Shown here piece by piece: positions 55,379 through 63,585 of a DNA stretch of 64,000 bases. Origin of the DNA: Evansella sp. LMS18 (GTDB lineage: Bacteria > Bacillota > Bacilli > Bacillales > Salisediminibacteriaceae). Made by a program: the position numbers and the translations under genes. Every line of letters begins with the position of its first letter. Position 1 is the first letter of the stretch. The stretch spans positions 1,612,001 to 1,676,000 of the forward strand of contig NZ_CP093301.1 of NCBI RefSeq assembly GCF_024362785.1, written 5' to 3'. Under the pieces are notes generated by a model, which was not told the DNA's origin, searched no databases, and worked only from the letters and a program-made list of their open reading frames with translations.

Positions 55379-55476
55379 TCGTATCGGGTGGCGATACATA
55401 CGCGATGCGAGGCTTTTCCGGGGCCGCTTACTGGGTGAAAGGACGGCATATCGCCTGGCGATATAAGCGATATGCG
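55379..55476. repeat. Family-C repeats (2-3 copies)
   Basis: CGTATCGGGTGGCGATAC at 55380, CATATCGCCTGGCGATATA at 55447 and a partial AGCGATATGCGG at 55466. Arms are inverted repeats with variable centres. Confidence 0.65.
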
Positions 55477-55501
55477 GAGAGTTTCCTACTGGTGGGAATG
55501 C

Positions 55502-55534
55502 AAAAAGGTATGTTCCTTAAGAGGAGCATACCTT
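55502..55534 (-). terminator. Intrinsic terminator after the response-regulator gene
   Basis: AAGGTATG and CATACCTT with further pairing (TCCT/AGGA) make a 13-bp stem; UUUUU follows on the minus strand. Confidence 0.85.
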
Positions 55535-55576
55535 GTTTAAATTGTCTGGCTGAAAAAAGCAGGCAGCAATTATCAT

Positions 55577-56269
55577 TTATTCCGCCTCGGGCACTTTATA
55601 TCCAATCCCCCAGACTGTCTCTATTACTGTTTCTTCATATCCGATACTCTTCAGTTTTTCCCTGATATTTTTCACATGAGTGTCCACCGTCCGGTTGTCC
55701 CCTTCATAGGCAAGGCCCCATTCCAGCTCGAGGAGGTCTTCCCTGCTGAATACCCTCCCCCGGTTGCCGGCAAGCCGGTAAAAAATCTGAAATTCTTTTT
55801 TTGTCAGCGGAAGGATTTTGTTATCATAGGAGACTTTATAGCTGTCCGGCTGAAATAGAAGCCCCTTTACTTTAAAGCCTTCTGATGTCCCCCACTTATT
55901 CTCTGCCCGCCGTAATATAGCTTCCACCCTTGCCAGCAGCTCCTTAGGCTCAAAAGGCTTTACAATATAATCGTCCGCCCCTAATTTCAACCCTTCCACA
56001 ACCCTGTCTGAATCGCCGAGCGCGGTGAGAAGGATAACAGGGACGTTTTTTTCCAGATGAAAACGTATCATTTTTAACAATTCAAAGCCGTCTTTCACCG
56101 GCATCATAATATCGAGGATGACAAGCTGGTAATCAGACTGCTTGATTTTTTCCAGCGCTTCTCCCCCGTCACACGCTTCATCTATTTCATAATGATTTGG
56201 CCGCAGGCAGATTGCCAGCAGTTTCCTCATTTCCTGTTCGTCGTCTACAATGAGAATTCGTTCATTCAT
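55577..56269 (-). CDS. OmpR-family response regulator
   Basis: 230 residues. The receiver domain has Asp9/Asp10, phospho-accepting Asp53 (VILDIMMP), the LLTA switch Thr region and Lys in DDYIVKPF. The winged-helix DNA-binding domain contains LTKKEFQIFYRLAGNRGRVFSRE and TVDTHVKNIREKL. ATG follows AGGAGG. It has no kinase gene beside it; the histidine kinase at 50.5-51.9 kb is the closest candidate, on the same strand. The gene has its own terminator. Confidence 0.93.
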   Translation of the reverse strand: MNERILIVDDEQEMRKLLAICLRPNHYEIDEACDGGEALEKIKQSDYQLVILDIMMPVKDGFELLKMIRFHLEKNVPVILLTALGDSDRVVEGLKLGADDYIVKPFEPKELLARVEAILRRAENKWGTSEGFKVKGLLFQPDSYKVSYDNKILPLTKKEFQIFYRLAGNRGRVFSREDLLELEWGLAYEGDNRTVDTHVKNIREKLKSIGYEETVIETVWGIGYKVPEAE

Positions 56270-56397
56270 TTAAAGGACCTCCTGTTTGTCCCTGCCTGGC
56301 TTTTTTTTTATCATAAAACAAATTCTTGAAAAATATATGAAGTTACGGATCTTTATTTATAGTGTAACCGGAAGCTGCGCCGGAATAAAGATAAGGA

Positions 56398-56425
56398 ATA
56401 TCCCCCCACTTTCGGGTGGAGGGAC
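56398..56425 (-). terminator. Hairpin after the YVTN lipoprotein gene
   Basis: TCCCTCCAC pairs with GTGGGGGGA on the minus strand around a 6-nt loop. The U-tract is poor. Confidence 0.55.
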
Positions 56426-56440
56426 ATTGTGGATATTAAC

Positions 56441-57697
56441 CTAGTAAACAGATATCCCGTTCGGGTATTTCCCAGTGTCGATACGCTCTGTTTCTTCCAG
56501 TGTCTCCAGGTCAACGACGGAGATGGTGTCTTCAAACATATTCGTCACGAAAGCATAGCGGCTGTCCTCGGAAATGACGATACCATGCGCACCTTCTCCT
56601 ACCTGTAGTTCTTTTACCACTTCTACTTCATCAAGGCTGATGATGGAAATGGTATTGGAAGGACTGTCGGCACTGCCCTGGTTTGCGACTATGACATATT
56701 CATTATCGTAGCTGGCATACATTTGCACCGGACCGACCCCTACTTCGATCGTTTTAACGAGCTCCTGGCTTTCCGTATCAATTACAGCGAGCCCGTCTGC
56801 CAGGTGGAGTCCTGCGAATGCATATTTTCCATCATGGGAAAAGCCTGTCTGTACTGCTCCTTCACCAGCTGGAACCCGGTTCACTTCTGTTTTTTCCCCG
56901 AGGTCAATAATGCTTACATCCCCGCTGTGCATATTGGCAACGTACGCGTATTTCTGGTCAGGTGAAATGCGAAGGCCGTGTGGATACTCGCCAGTCTCAA
57001 TCACTGCAGCCTCCTCTGTCGCACGGTCGATTATAGTCACTGTGTTATCCCCTGAATTGCTGAAAACCACGGTGTTCCCGTCTTTAGTGATTGAAACGTG
57101 TGCTGGATGGCTGCCAGCAGCATACTCCTCTACTTTTTCAAGGGTGAAAATATCATAAGCTGCGACTATCTCACCTGTTCCCTCATCATGTTCGCTACCG
57201 TGTCGGTGTTTGTTTTCTTCGTCGTTGTTGTTGTTATGACCATGGTTGTCTTCCTCATCGTTGTTATGGCTATGGTTGTTTGTTTCATCATCATTGTGGC
57301 TGTGCCCGCCGTTATCCTCATCATCATGGCCGTGCCCGTGAGGGGGATTAATCGTCACCCAGATCAAGCCTGTTTCTTTATTCACTTCCACATTATGAGC
57401 CTGCCCATCCAGCTCGATCAGTTCCTGCCTGCCTTCCGGATAGTAGATCACCGACAATGTTGAATCTTTTTCGTTTGCAACTGTTACGACATACTCTTCT
57501 GCGCCTGCCTCTTCGGCAACCTCTTCATTTGCGGCGTTCTCCTCTGTATCCTCTTCATTAACTGCGTTTACTTATGCAGGCTCCTCGTTATTTACGTTGT
57601 TTTCTGCCACTGCTGAGTCAGTCTCTCCTCCACAGGCAGCCAGTAAAAGAACTGCTGTAAGAATGCTTGCAAAAAGTAAAATTGATTTTTTACCCAT
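56441..57697 (-). pseudogene. YVTN beta-propeller lipoprotein gene interrupted by one in-frame TAA
   Basis: From ATG 57697 (AGGAGG upstream) the frame encodes a signal peptide and lipobox (LLAACGG) and an acidic linker. It then meets a single TAA at 57574-57572 (codon 42) and continues open for 376 more codons to 56441. The continuation has the linker (EEDTEENAANEE), a His/Asp/Asn-rich segment (GHGHDDEDNGGHSHNDD) and a YVTN/cytochrome-d1-like propeller with repeats such as VSIIDLGEKTEVNRVPAGE. The stop lies where Glu or another linker residue would be expected. Without read-through the propeller would lack its export signal. This is either a recent pseudogene or a sequencing error. Confidence 0.85.
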
Positions 57698-57823
57698 ACT
57701 ATCTCCTCCTAAATTTTATCCCGATGTAACCGTCCGTAAAACTCCCGCCACAAAACATGAGTGGAAGAGAAGATGTTAAGACGGGAGATAACGGACGCTA
57801 ACATCCCGATTGGTTCAACTAAC

Positions 57824-57857
57824 AATCAGTGGGGGATAAATACCCCCCCCACTGATT
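57824..57857. other. Inverted repeat with G5/C8 tracts
   Basis: AATCAGTGGGGG (57824-57835) and CCCCCACTGATT (57846-57857) form a 12-bp stem, next to an eight-C tract. It lies upstream of the lipoprotein gene. It might be an operator or a terminator without a U-tract. Confidence 0.45.
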
Positions 57858-58166
57858 GAAGGTTCACTTTATACTTTTATTTTAGGGGAGCAGATTCTTG
57901 CCGAGAGTGAGCCTTGTCACAAAACAAAAAGATATATTTTTCCTGTTCAAAATATCGTCTCTCTTTCTTCAAACTTTCTTTACATTTACAGGAATTCTGC
58001 GGATTGGATTATAACGCGGAAAAATGGAGTTTTTGTGTAGTTTAGTTTTCAATTCCGCTACCAATTGTTAATGGAAGGTTAAATATTGTTTTGGTCGGAG
58101 AAGCTTGTTTAACCTTTTGAAAGTGTGGAAAGAGATTACTAGAATTTATTAAAGGAGGAATTTAGG
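57858..58166. other. Upstream region of the DUF326 gene, no other gene seen
   Basis: 309 bp, AT-rich, without repeat arrays. It ends in a good ribosome binding site (AAAGGAGG) for the gene at 58167. A copper-responsive operator would be expected here, but none could be defined. Confidence 0.4.
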
Positions 58167-58496
58167 ATGTCACACGAAAAATATGAGTCTGCAATCAATG
58201 CCCTGCATGAATGTATGGAAGCGTGCAACCATTGTTATGATGCCTGCCTGAAGGAAGACGACGTGAAAATGATGACAGAGTGTATCCGCCTGGACAGAGA
58301 ATGTGCCGACATTTGCGCGTACTTAGAACAAGCTTTAGGAAGAGGGACGCCGTTTGTTTCTCAACTGGCTGCCGTCTGCGCGGAAATTTGTGAGGCTTGC
58401 GGGGAAGAGTGTAAAAAACATGATCACGACCACTGCCAGAAGTGCGCGGAAGCATGCTTCAAATGTGCAGAAGAATGCCGCAAGCTTGCAGCTTAA
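58167..58496 (+). CDS. DUF326 four-helix-bundle copper-binding protein
   Basis: 109 residues with 15 Cys spaced as in cytosolic copper-storage (Csp) and DUF326 proteins: CMEACNHCYDAC in helix 1, CIRLDRECADIC in helix 2, CAEICEACGEEC in helix 3, and HCQKCAEACFKCAEEC in helix 4. The Cys face inward and bind many Cu(I) ions. There is no signal peptide, so it is cytosolic. Strong Shine-Dalgarno and its own terminator. With CtaG, DUF2243 and His-rich lipoproteins nearby it marks this part of the window as metal-related. Confidence 0.9.
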   Translation: MSHEKYESAINALHECMEACNHCYDACLKEDDVKMMTECIRLDRECADICAYLEQALGRGTPFVSQLAAVCAEICEACGEECKKHDHDHCQKCAEACFKCAEECRKLAA

Positions 58497-58519
58497 TTAG
58501 AAGCATTGCATCGTGGTGG

Positions 58520-58552
58520 AGACCTCCTGTTTTGCAGGGGGTTTCTTTTTTA
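58520..58552 (+). terminator. Intrinsic terminator after the DUF326 gene
   Basis: GACCTCCTG pairs with CAGGGGGTTTC around TTTTG, followed by a U-run. Confidence 0.8.
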
Positions 58553-58562
58553 AACTCCTCAC

Positions 58563-58806
58563 ATTGTGGCGATATTAGCGAGACTTGTTGTGATTTTCTC
58601 ACATCTTGTTGCGATTAAGAATCCTTGTTGCGATATTCACCCCCCTTGTTGCGATTTTTACCCGCCTTGTTGCGACTTCAGCTAACCTTATTGCGATTTC
58701 GAATCCTTGTTGCGATATTCACACCCCTTGTTGCGATACTAGCAATGCTTGTTGCGATTTCAGCCCACCTTGTTGCGATTCGGAATCCTTGTTGCGATAT
58801 TCACCC
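58563..58806 (+). repeat. Family-E repeat array with 82-bp higher-order period (12 monomers)
   Basis: CTTGTTGCGA-type cores start at 58563 (decayed), 58584, 58605, 58624, 58645, 58666, 58687, 58706, 58727, 58748, 58769 and 58788. Steps are 21 bp, but 19 bp whenever the linker ends in GAATC (58605, 58687, 58769). Those three are exactly 82 bp apart, so four monomers form one higher-order unit. The array runs to within a few bases of the NERD gene stop codon. Confidence 0.9.
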
Positions 58807-58807
58807 C

Positions 58808-59785
58808 TTATTCTAAAGGAAGATGGTAGACTCGGTGGGGGCCGTCGCCTGCATACAGGTAATTTAATGATGTCAGTATCCTATTAGCGGTATATACAGA
58901 AGGAATGTGAAGAAATTTTCTTAACTGGGGATTGGTGATTGACGAGCCAAAAATGAGGGCGTAATCAGATAAAGCTTCAAGATGGCATTTGTTATTTGCA
59001 AAATTGCAAGAAGCATTGTTGCATAACCATTTACTGTGTATCCTTATCATTGGTGCGACTCTACATTCCGGACAAATGACACCAGTCAAAATATCGCCTG
59101 GGTTAATTCTATATTTAGAGAGAAGGTCTTCCCATGGTGGAGTGTGTTGTTTAATGAGCTGGCGGCAAATCTTTTGAAGATCTTTATGTGAAAAAACGGG
59201 GCGCCGGTATTTTTGCTGCAAATTAGTAATGCGTTCAATTAATAAAGCATTTTTTATGATGCGCCGCATATGGGGATGGCCATCAGATATTTTTACGTAG
59301 GCGTTGGGATGGGTAAAAACAACGAGGGATTCGAAAGGAAGAAGAGGGTGTTTGTTCACTTGCATCCATTCACGAAGCTGCAATTCGTGTCGTCTAATCT
59401 GGAGGGTCGGGTCACTGTAAACATTTACCTCATAGTTCAGTTTGGTTCTTTCCATCTGTCCAATCGTATGATCGATGTCAATTTTTCCTGACAAGTGCTT
59501 TGCGTCAATATGAAGAAAAAAGTATGGGGAGATGAGTAAGGAATCAAGTTGAAAATGTTTGCCCTTGTGGGGCAGCCGAAGATCGCTGAGTATGAGGAAT
59601 TCATGATCTCTGAGGAAGGAGAGGTCATAGTCAAGCTGCTGCTCTCCTTTATATCCAGCCCTCGCTTTAAAAAAATCTTCCTCGACGTCTTTCCTCCTGG
59701 GATGGTTCGTATTTAATCGCCGGAGTATAGCTTCAAGCTGCCTTAATTTAACAGATGGTTTACGAGGTTTTTTGAATACATTCAC
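58808..59785 (-). CDS. NERD-domain protein with C-terminal zinc ribbon, second copy
   Basis: 325 residues, paralogue of the 29.8-kb gene across its whole length. NERD domain: AGYKGEQQLDYDLSFL at 43-58, FQLDSLLISP with Asp81, and HIDAKHLSG with Asp94-x-Lys96, keeping the PD-(D/E)xK pattern. The zinc ribbon has CPEC followed later by CNNASC. The GTG start has GGGAGG 7 nt upstream. It lies between two family-E arrays (58.56-58.81 and 59.97-60.27 kb). By fold it may bind or cut nucleic acid. Function unproven. Confidence 0.8.
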   Translation of the reverse strand: MNVFKKPRKPSVKLRQLEAILRRLNTNHPRRKDVEEDFFKARAGYKGEQQLDYDLSFLRDHEFLILSDLRLPHKGKHFQLDSLLISPYFFLHIDAKHLSGKIDIDHTIGQMERTKLNYEVNVYSDPTLQIRRHELQLREWMQVNKHPLLPFESLVVFTHPNAYVKISDGHPHMRRIIKNALLIERITNLQQKYRRPVFSHKDLQKICRQLIKQHTPPWEDLLSKYRINPGDILTGVICPECRVAPMIRIHSKWLCNNASCNFANNKCHLEALSDYALIFGSSITNPQLRKFLHIPSVYTANRILTSLNYLYAGDGPHRVYHLPLE

Positions 59786-59864
59786 TTAATAGCCTCCCTT
59801 TTTAAAATAGCTCCGTCTTAATAATTCTCCATTTAACAACAATTACCTTCATAATAATCTAAAA

Positions 59865-59957
59865 AACGAAGAAATTGCCTAACAGCTTTGCTGAATTGCT
59901 TTGTGGGGCTTCGAAGCAGCAGCGGGAATTTAAGCAAATGTTTTATTAATAAGGTTT
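59865..59957. repeat. Copy of the palindromic intergenic element
   Basis: Order: GCCTAACAGCTTTGCTG, GGGGCTTCGAAGCAGC, AATTTAAGCAAATG, TTATTAATAAGG. It lies 16 bp before the second family-E array. Confidence 0.75.
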
Positions 59958-59972
59958 TTAAAAGGGGTCCAC

Positions 59973-60272
59973 CTTGTGGCGATATCTACACATCTTGTTG
60001 CGATATGCGTATATCTTGTTGCTATTTCAGCTACTCTTATTGCGATTCGGAATCCTTGTTGCGATATTCACACCTCTTGTTGCGATATTCGCACCTCTTG
60101 TTGCGAAACTAACACTTCTTGTTGCGATTTCAGCACACCTTGTTGCGATTCGGAATCCTTGTTGCGATATTCACACCTCTTGTTGCGAAACTAACACTTC
60201 TTGTTGCGATTTCAGCACACCTTGTTGCGATCCGGAATCCTTGTTGCGATTTCCGCCCTACTTGTTGCGAAA
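59973..60272 (+). repeat. Family-E repeat array (15 monomers)
   Basis: Core starts: 59973, 59994, 60015, 60036, 60055, 60076, 60097, 60118, 60139, 60158, 60179, 60200, 60221, 60240 and 60261. All steps are 21 bp except three of 19, again exactly where the linker ends in GGAATC. Higher-order units are 103 bp (five monomers) and 82 bp (four monomers) long. Confidence 0.9.
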
Positions 60273-60296
60273 CACGATTCCCTCCTGCAAAAAAGT

Positions 60297-60348
60297 AAAA
60301 AGCTGCCTGATGCGGATAACGGGATGTTATGCGCAGCAAACAGCTTTT
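60297..60348 (-). terminator. Intrinsic terminator after the large NlpC/P60 gene
   Basis: AAAAGCTG pairs with CAGCTTTT, with inner pairing GCATAAC/GTTATCC; on the minus strand a U-run follows. Confidence 0.75.
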
Positions 60349-60404
60349 CCTGAGCTGGTAAACTTTCATATATACATAGAAAAGTTGTTTTTCCAACGAA
60401 GAAC

Positions 60405-62063
60405 TTAACGTACTCTTTTTGCTCCGAGGTAGCGTTGTGACCAGTAGGAGCTGTTCATGTTGGCGATGGTGACTCCTGTGGAGGAGCCGGCATGGATGAA
60501 CTGGTTGTTGCCTATGTATATGCCGTTGTGTGATGGGCCTGCTTTGTATGTTTCAAAGAATACAATGTCGCCTACTTGAGGGCTGGATACGGATGACCCT
60601 GCGTTATACTGTTGTGCTGCTGTCCGCGGCAGGTTAACTCCGTTCTTTTTGAAGACATACTGGATGAAACCGCTGCAGTCGAAACCGCTTGTTGTGGTTC
60701 CTCCCCACACGTACGGGACGCCGATCAGTTCGGAGGCGTCGGCAATCAGGTTTATTGCGTTGAATCCGCTTGTTGAGCTTTTCGTCTGGGTTTCTGCGTG
60801 TTTCATATGTACCGCGGAAACTTCTTCAAGCTTGTCCCAGGTTGCCTGGCTTACGAGCCCGTCGGAAACGAGGCCCCATTCATTCTGGAATGCGGTTACT
60901 GAGCGTTTTGTAACCGAGCCGAAATAGCCTGTTGGCTGCTGGTTGAAGTGGCCTGTGGCTCTCAGCATGTTCTGCAGTTCTGTTACGGATGAGCCGCTGT
61001 TGCCTTCTTTCAGCAGGGAGCTTCCTGATGAACTTGAACTGGAGCTGCTGTTGCTGTTGCTGCTTCCGCTGTTGTTTGATGAGCTGCCGTTCAGCGCCTG
61101 TTCGATCGCTCTGTATGTCTGCGGCCCGGCGACTCCGTCCACTTTGATGCCTGCGGAGCGCTGGAAGCTTCGCACAGCGTCCCTTGTGATGGAGCCGAAA
61201 TATGTAGTTACTTCCCGGTGATTGAAGTGCCCCAGTTCTTTCAAGTGTGTTTGCAGTTGACGGACGTTGTCTCCTCTGCTTCCTTCTCTTAAGATTGCAC
61301 TGCTGGAAAGAAGATTTCCGGATGCAGAAGAAGTGCTTCCTGAATTAGAAGAGCTCGAACTTCCTGAATTGGAAGATGATGATGAGCTCCCTGACGACGT
61401 GGAAGTGCTGCCGATTTCTTTATTAATGGCTGCCAATGTATTTCTGCCGGCAAGTCCGTCCACCGTGAGGCCTCTTGCCTGCTGGAAACTCCGCACTGCT
61501 CTTTCGGTAACAGAGCCGTAGTATCCGGTGGCTGTATGGTGGTCGAAAAATCCTGCTTTTTTCAGGTAGCTTTGCAGTTTTACTACGTCATCTCCCCGCG
61601 ATCCTGTTCTCAACAGCTGGCCTGTATTGATTTCACCGATGCTGCCTGATGAACTGGACGATGATGAGGCTGAGGAGCTGGAATTGCCTGATGAACTTGA
61701 GCTTGTTTTTGAAGAAGCAGTCTGGGTGGATGCTGCCTGTTTTGCTGCTGCATTTCCTCCTGTAAGCTGAGCGAAGGTTTTCGGTCCGGCAATTCCGTCC
61801 GCTGTCAGGCTGTTGGCGCGCTGAAAGTCTTTCACTGCCTGTTCCGTTACTGTTCCGTAATAACCTGTCGATGTGTGAAAGGTGAAATAGCCCAGCTTTC
61901 TCAGTTCCTCCTGAAGCTGTGTTACGTCAGAATTTTGTGAGCCAATGGAAAGTGTCCGTTCTCCGAAGGAAGCTTCCGCGATTGCAGGACCTGCAAGGAA
62001 AACCCCTGTGGCGGCAGCGGACGCAACGATCGTAGTTCCTAACTTTGTTTGTAAGCTCGTCAT
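60405..62063 (-). CDS. Secreted NlpC/P60 endopeptidase with four peptidoglycan-binding domains
   Basis: 552 residues: signal peptide (about 1-31), four PG_binding_1 domains (about 35-95, 155-212, 258-318 and 350-405; each with LQxxLxxxGxF and TGYYGxVTxxAVxxFQ-like motifs), Ser/Asn/Gly-rich linkers, and a C-terminal NlpC/P60 domain with FDCSGFIQY, SHNGIYIG and FIHAG. The fourth binding domain is more diverged (DGLVSQATWDKL). It is the largest of the four paralogues, which carry one, two, two and four binding domains. ATG follows AAGAGGTGG. It likely cleaves wall peptides during growth. Confidence 0.92.
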   Translation of the reverse strand: MTSLQTKLGTTIVASAAATGVFLAGPAIAEASFGERTLSIGSQNSDVTQLQEELRKLGYFTFHTSTGYYGTVTEQAVKDFQRANSLTADGIAGPKTFAQLTGGNAAAKQAASTQTASSKTSSSSSGNSSSSASSSSSSSGSIGEINTGQLLRTGSRGDDVVKLQSYLKKAGFFDHHTATGYYGSVTERAVRSFQQARGLTVDGLAGRNTLAAINKEIGSTSTSSGSSSSSSNSGSSSSSNSGSTSSASGNLLSSSAILREGSRGDNVRQLQTHLKELGHFNHREVTTYFGSITRDAVRSFQRSAGIKVDGVAGPQTYRAIEQALNGSSSNNSGSSNSNSSSSSSSSGSSLLKEGNSGSSVTELQNMLRATGHFNQQPTGYFGSVTKRSVTAFQNEWGLVSDGLVSQATWDKLEEVSAVHMKHAETQTKSSTSGFNAINLIADASELIGVPYVWGGTTTSGFDCSGFIQYVFKKNGVNLPRTAAQQYNAGSSVSSPQVGDIVFFETYKAGPSHNGIYIGNNQFIHAGSSTGVTIANMNSSYWSQRYLGAKRVR

Positions 62064-62518
62064 TTCTCCACCTCTTTTTGAAAAATTAAGTTGGTTTATA
62101 ACATGGTATTTTCATAGATTAACTGGTTTGGTATGTACTGTTTTTGTTTCTTTGCTGTCATGTTACTATCTGGTAAACCTTTAATATAGAAGAATTTGCT
62201 GCAGAACGTTATGTAATACAAGGCTGTATAAAAAGTTTAACAAGTAAGACAGCAGAATAAGAGGGACTTTTGAACTATTTTAACAACTTTAGACATAATT
62301 ATTTTGACTATTTTGACACAGTTTTTTTATTTAGTTGATTAAATGTACTTAAATTATAACCTGTTCTTAGAAAAATAACAGTAATTTGACAATACTGGGC
62401 AGCATGAGTTGTTCAATATGGTGAACGTTTGGGTGTTAAAGGTTGTTAATTGTTGGTGCATCATGCATTGGTTCGGGAAATCAATATTTAATGTGTGCAG
62501 ATTTAATGGTTTTTTGGC
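62064..62518. other. Upstream region of the NlpC/P60 gene, no gene seen
   Basis: 455 AT-rich bp with no repeat array and no supported reading frame. It must hold the promoter of the 60.4-62.1 kb gene, but I cannot define it with confidence. Confidence 0.4.
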
Positions 62519-62700
62519 GAGCAGGCATGTGGGGCACTCATGCGTTACCTTTCTTCATGGATTCCCATTAGTTCGGGCATGATGGGCCCTCCTGCGTTAC
62601 CTTTCTTCATGGATTCCCACTAGTTCGGGCATGATGGACGCTCCTGCGTTACCTTTCTACTCAAATTTCACAAAGTTCGGGCACTCTGGGCCGGACCCTT
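62519..62700 (+). repeat. Family-F 52-bp tandem repeats
   Basis: GTTCGGGCA(TGATGG) blocks start at 62571, 62623 and 62675, 52 bp apart, with a decayed copy near 62519. Between them TGCGTTACCTTTCTTCATGG and ATTCCCA recur. A GGGCCGGACCC palindrome closes the array at 62688-62698. Confidence 0.8.
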
Positions 62701-62737
62701 TAACCTTTTATCCCCTAAAATGTTTCATATAATAATA

Positions 62738-62770
62738 GAAACCAGCAAGAGGGGGAGTCTTGCTGGTTTC
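62738..62770. other. 13-bp inverted repeat
   Basis: GAAACCAGCAAGA pairs with TCTTGCTGGTTTC around a G-rich 7-nt loop. No U-tract follows on either strand. It could be a weak terminator. Confidence 0.4.
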
Positions 62771-63154
62771 AAATCTGCGTACATATATATTTACAAAAAT
62801 CAAGGGGGATGGGAAATTGTGCGGGGCCAGACCCCAGACAATTTTCAGGGATATTGGCAGCGGGCTGCTGGGGGGACAGCTTCCCTCTGCTTTATCCCTG
62901 TAACGTTTAGCTTTATATTAAAAAAGAAAGGGATGTTATTTTGCTTTTTGGCTGCGCATTTTCATTCCATATGCAGTCAAGAGTAACAGGAATGCAGCAA
63001 TACTGACCTTTCCTTTATCGGGTGGAAGGTCAATTTACATGATTCCTTACCCATAGTGGGTTGGCCCTCCGGCAGTTTATGACGGAGAGCCGCCTGAATA
63101 AATAAATCGTAAACAATTTCTGATGATCATAATAACCTCTTTTTTCAAAAAAGA
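62771..63154. other. Gap with no recognised gene
   Basis: 384 bp. Contains GGGGCCAGACCCC at 62823-62835, one of the small GC palindromes also found near 38.36 and 62.69 kb, and CTCCG/CGGAG pairing near 63.07-63.10 kb. No coding signal seen. Confidence 0.4.
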
Positions 63155-63430
63155 TTATCCGTTATTATCATTCAGATCATCATCGAGGATATCGTTGTTG
63201 TTGCCAAGATTATCCTCATCACCCAGGTCATCGTTAAGACCATTGTCGCCGAGATCATTGTTACCCATATCGTCATTGCCGAAATTATTATCCATATCGT
63301 CTTCGATGATTGGGTCGTTGTCGACTGGGTCATTGATCATATTATTGTCGTTATCCCCGCCACCACAAGCACCTAACATGCCTACAGTGAGTACAGCGGA
63401 TAAGACAGACAGCATCATCTTTTTCTTCAT
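63155..63430 (-). CDS. Asp/Asn-rich lipoprotein
   Basis: 91 residues: signal peptide, lipobox LGAC, then a mature part made almost only of Asp, Asn, Gly, Leu and Ile, with repeats like NDDLGD and GNNDLGDN. ATG follows CAGGAGG. The composition suggests binding of calcium or other divalent cations, or a disordered surface brush. Its signal peptide is nearly the same as that of the next gene (VLTVGMLGACG), so the two are tandem paralogues. Confidence 0.75.
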   Translation of the reverse strand: MKKKMMLSVLSAVLTVGMLGACGGGDNDNNMINDPVDNDPIIEDDMDNNFGNDDMGNNDLGDNGLNDDLGDEDNLGNNNDILDDDLNDNNG

Positions 63431-63585
63431 CTCTTTTCCTCCTGTTGTGTTTCGTGCTGTTGCAGTCCCTATCCTTCAGATAGGAATATCAGGCCGGCAT
63501 TTTGGCAGCCAGCCTGAAGTGAAGGGTACTAAATTACTTCGAGATTAGGATGACCTGAATTGAATTTATTTATACTTTTTTAAAA

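Noticed and set aside
58563..60272. CRISPR array at the family-E repeats
   Set aside because: Cores are only about 10 bp, the spacing of 19-21 bp is too short for repeat plus spacer, linkers recur in order, and no cas gene is present.
59974..60408. Cys/Val/Ile-rich reading frames through the repeat arrays as real proteins
   Set aside because: The heptad-like peptide pattern is a by-product of the 21-bp period (seven codons). The 19-bp monomers shift the frame, and there is no ribosome binding site or start at the right place.
62720..62986. 88-codon frame in the right-hand gap
   Set aside because: It crosses an inverted repeat and a GC palindrome, has no Shine-Dalgarno sequence and no protein-like composition.
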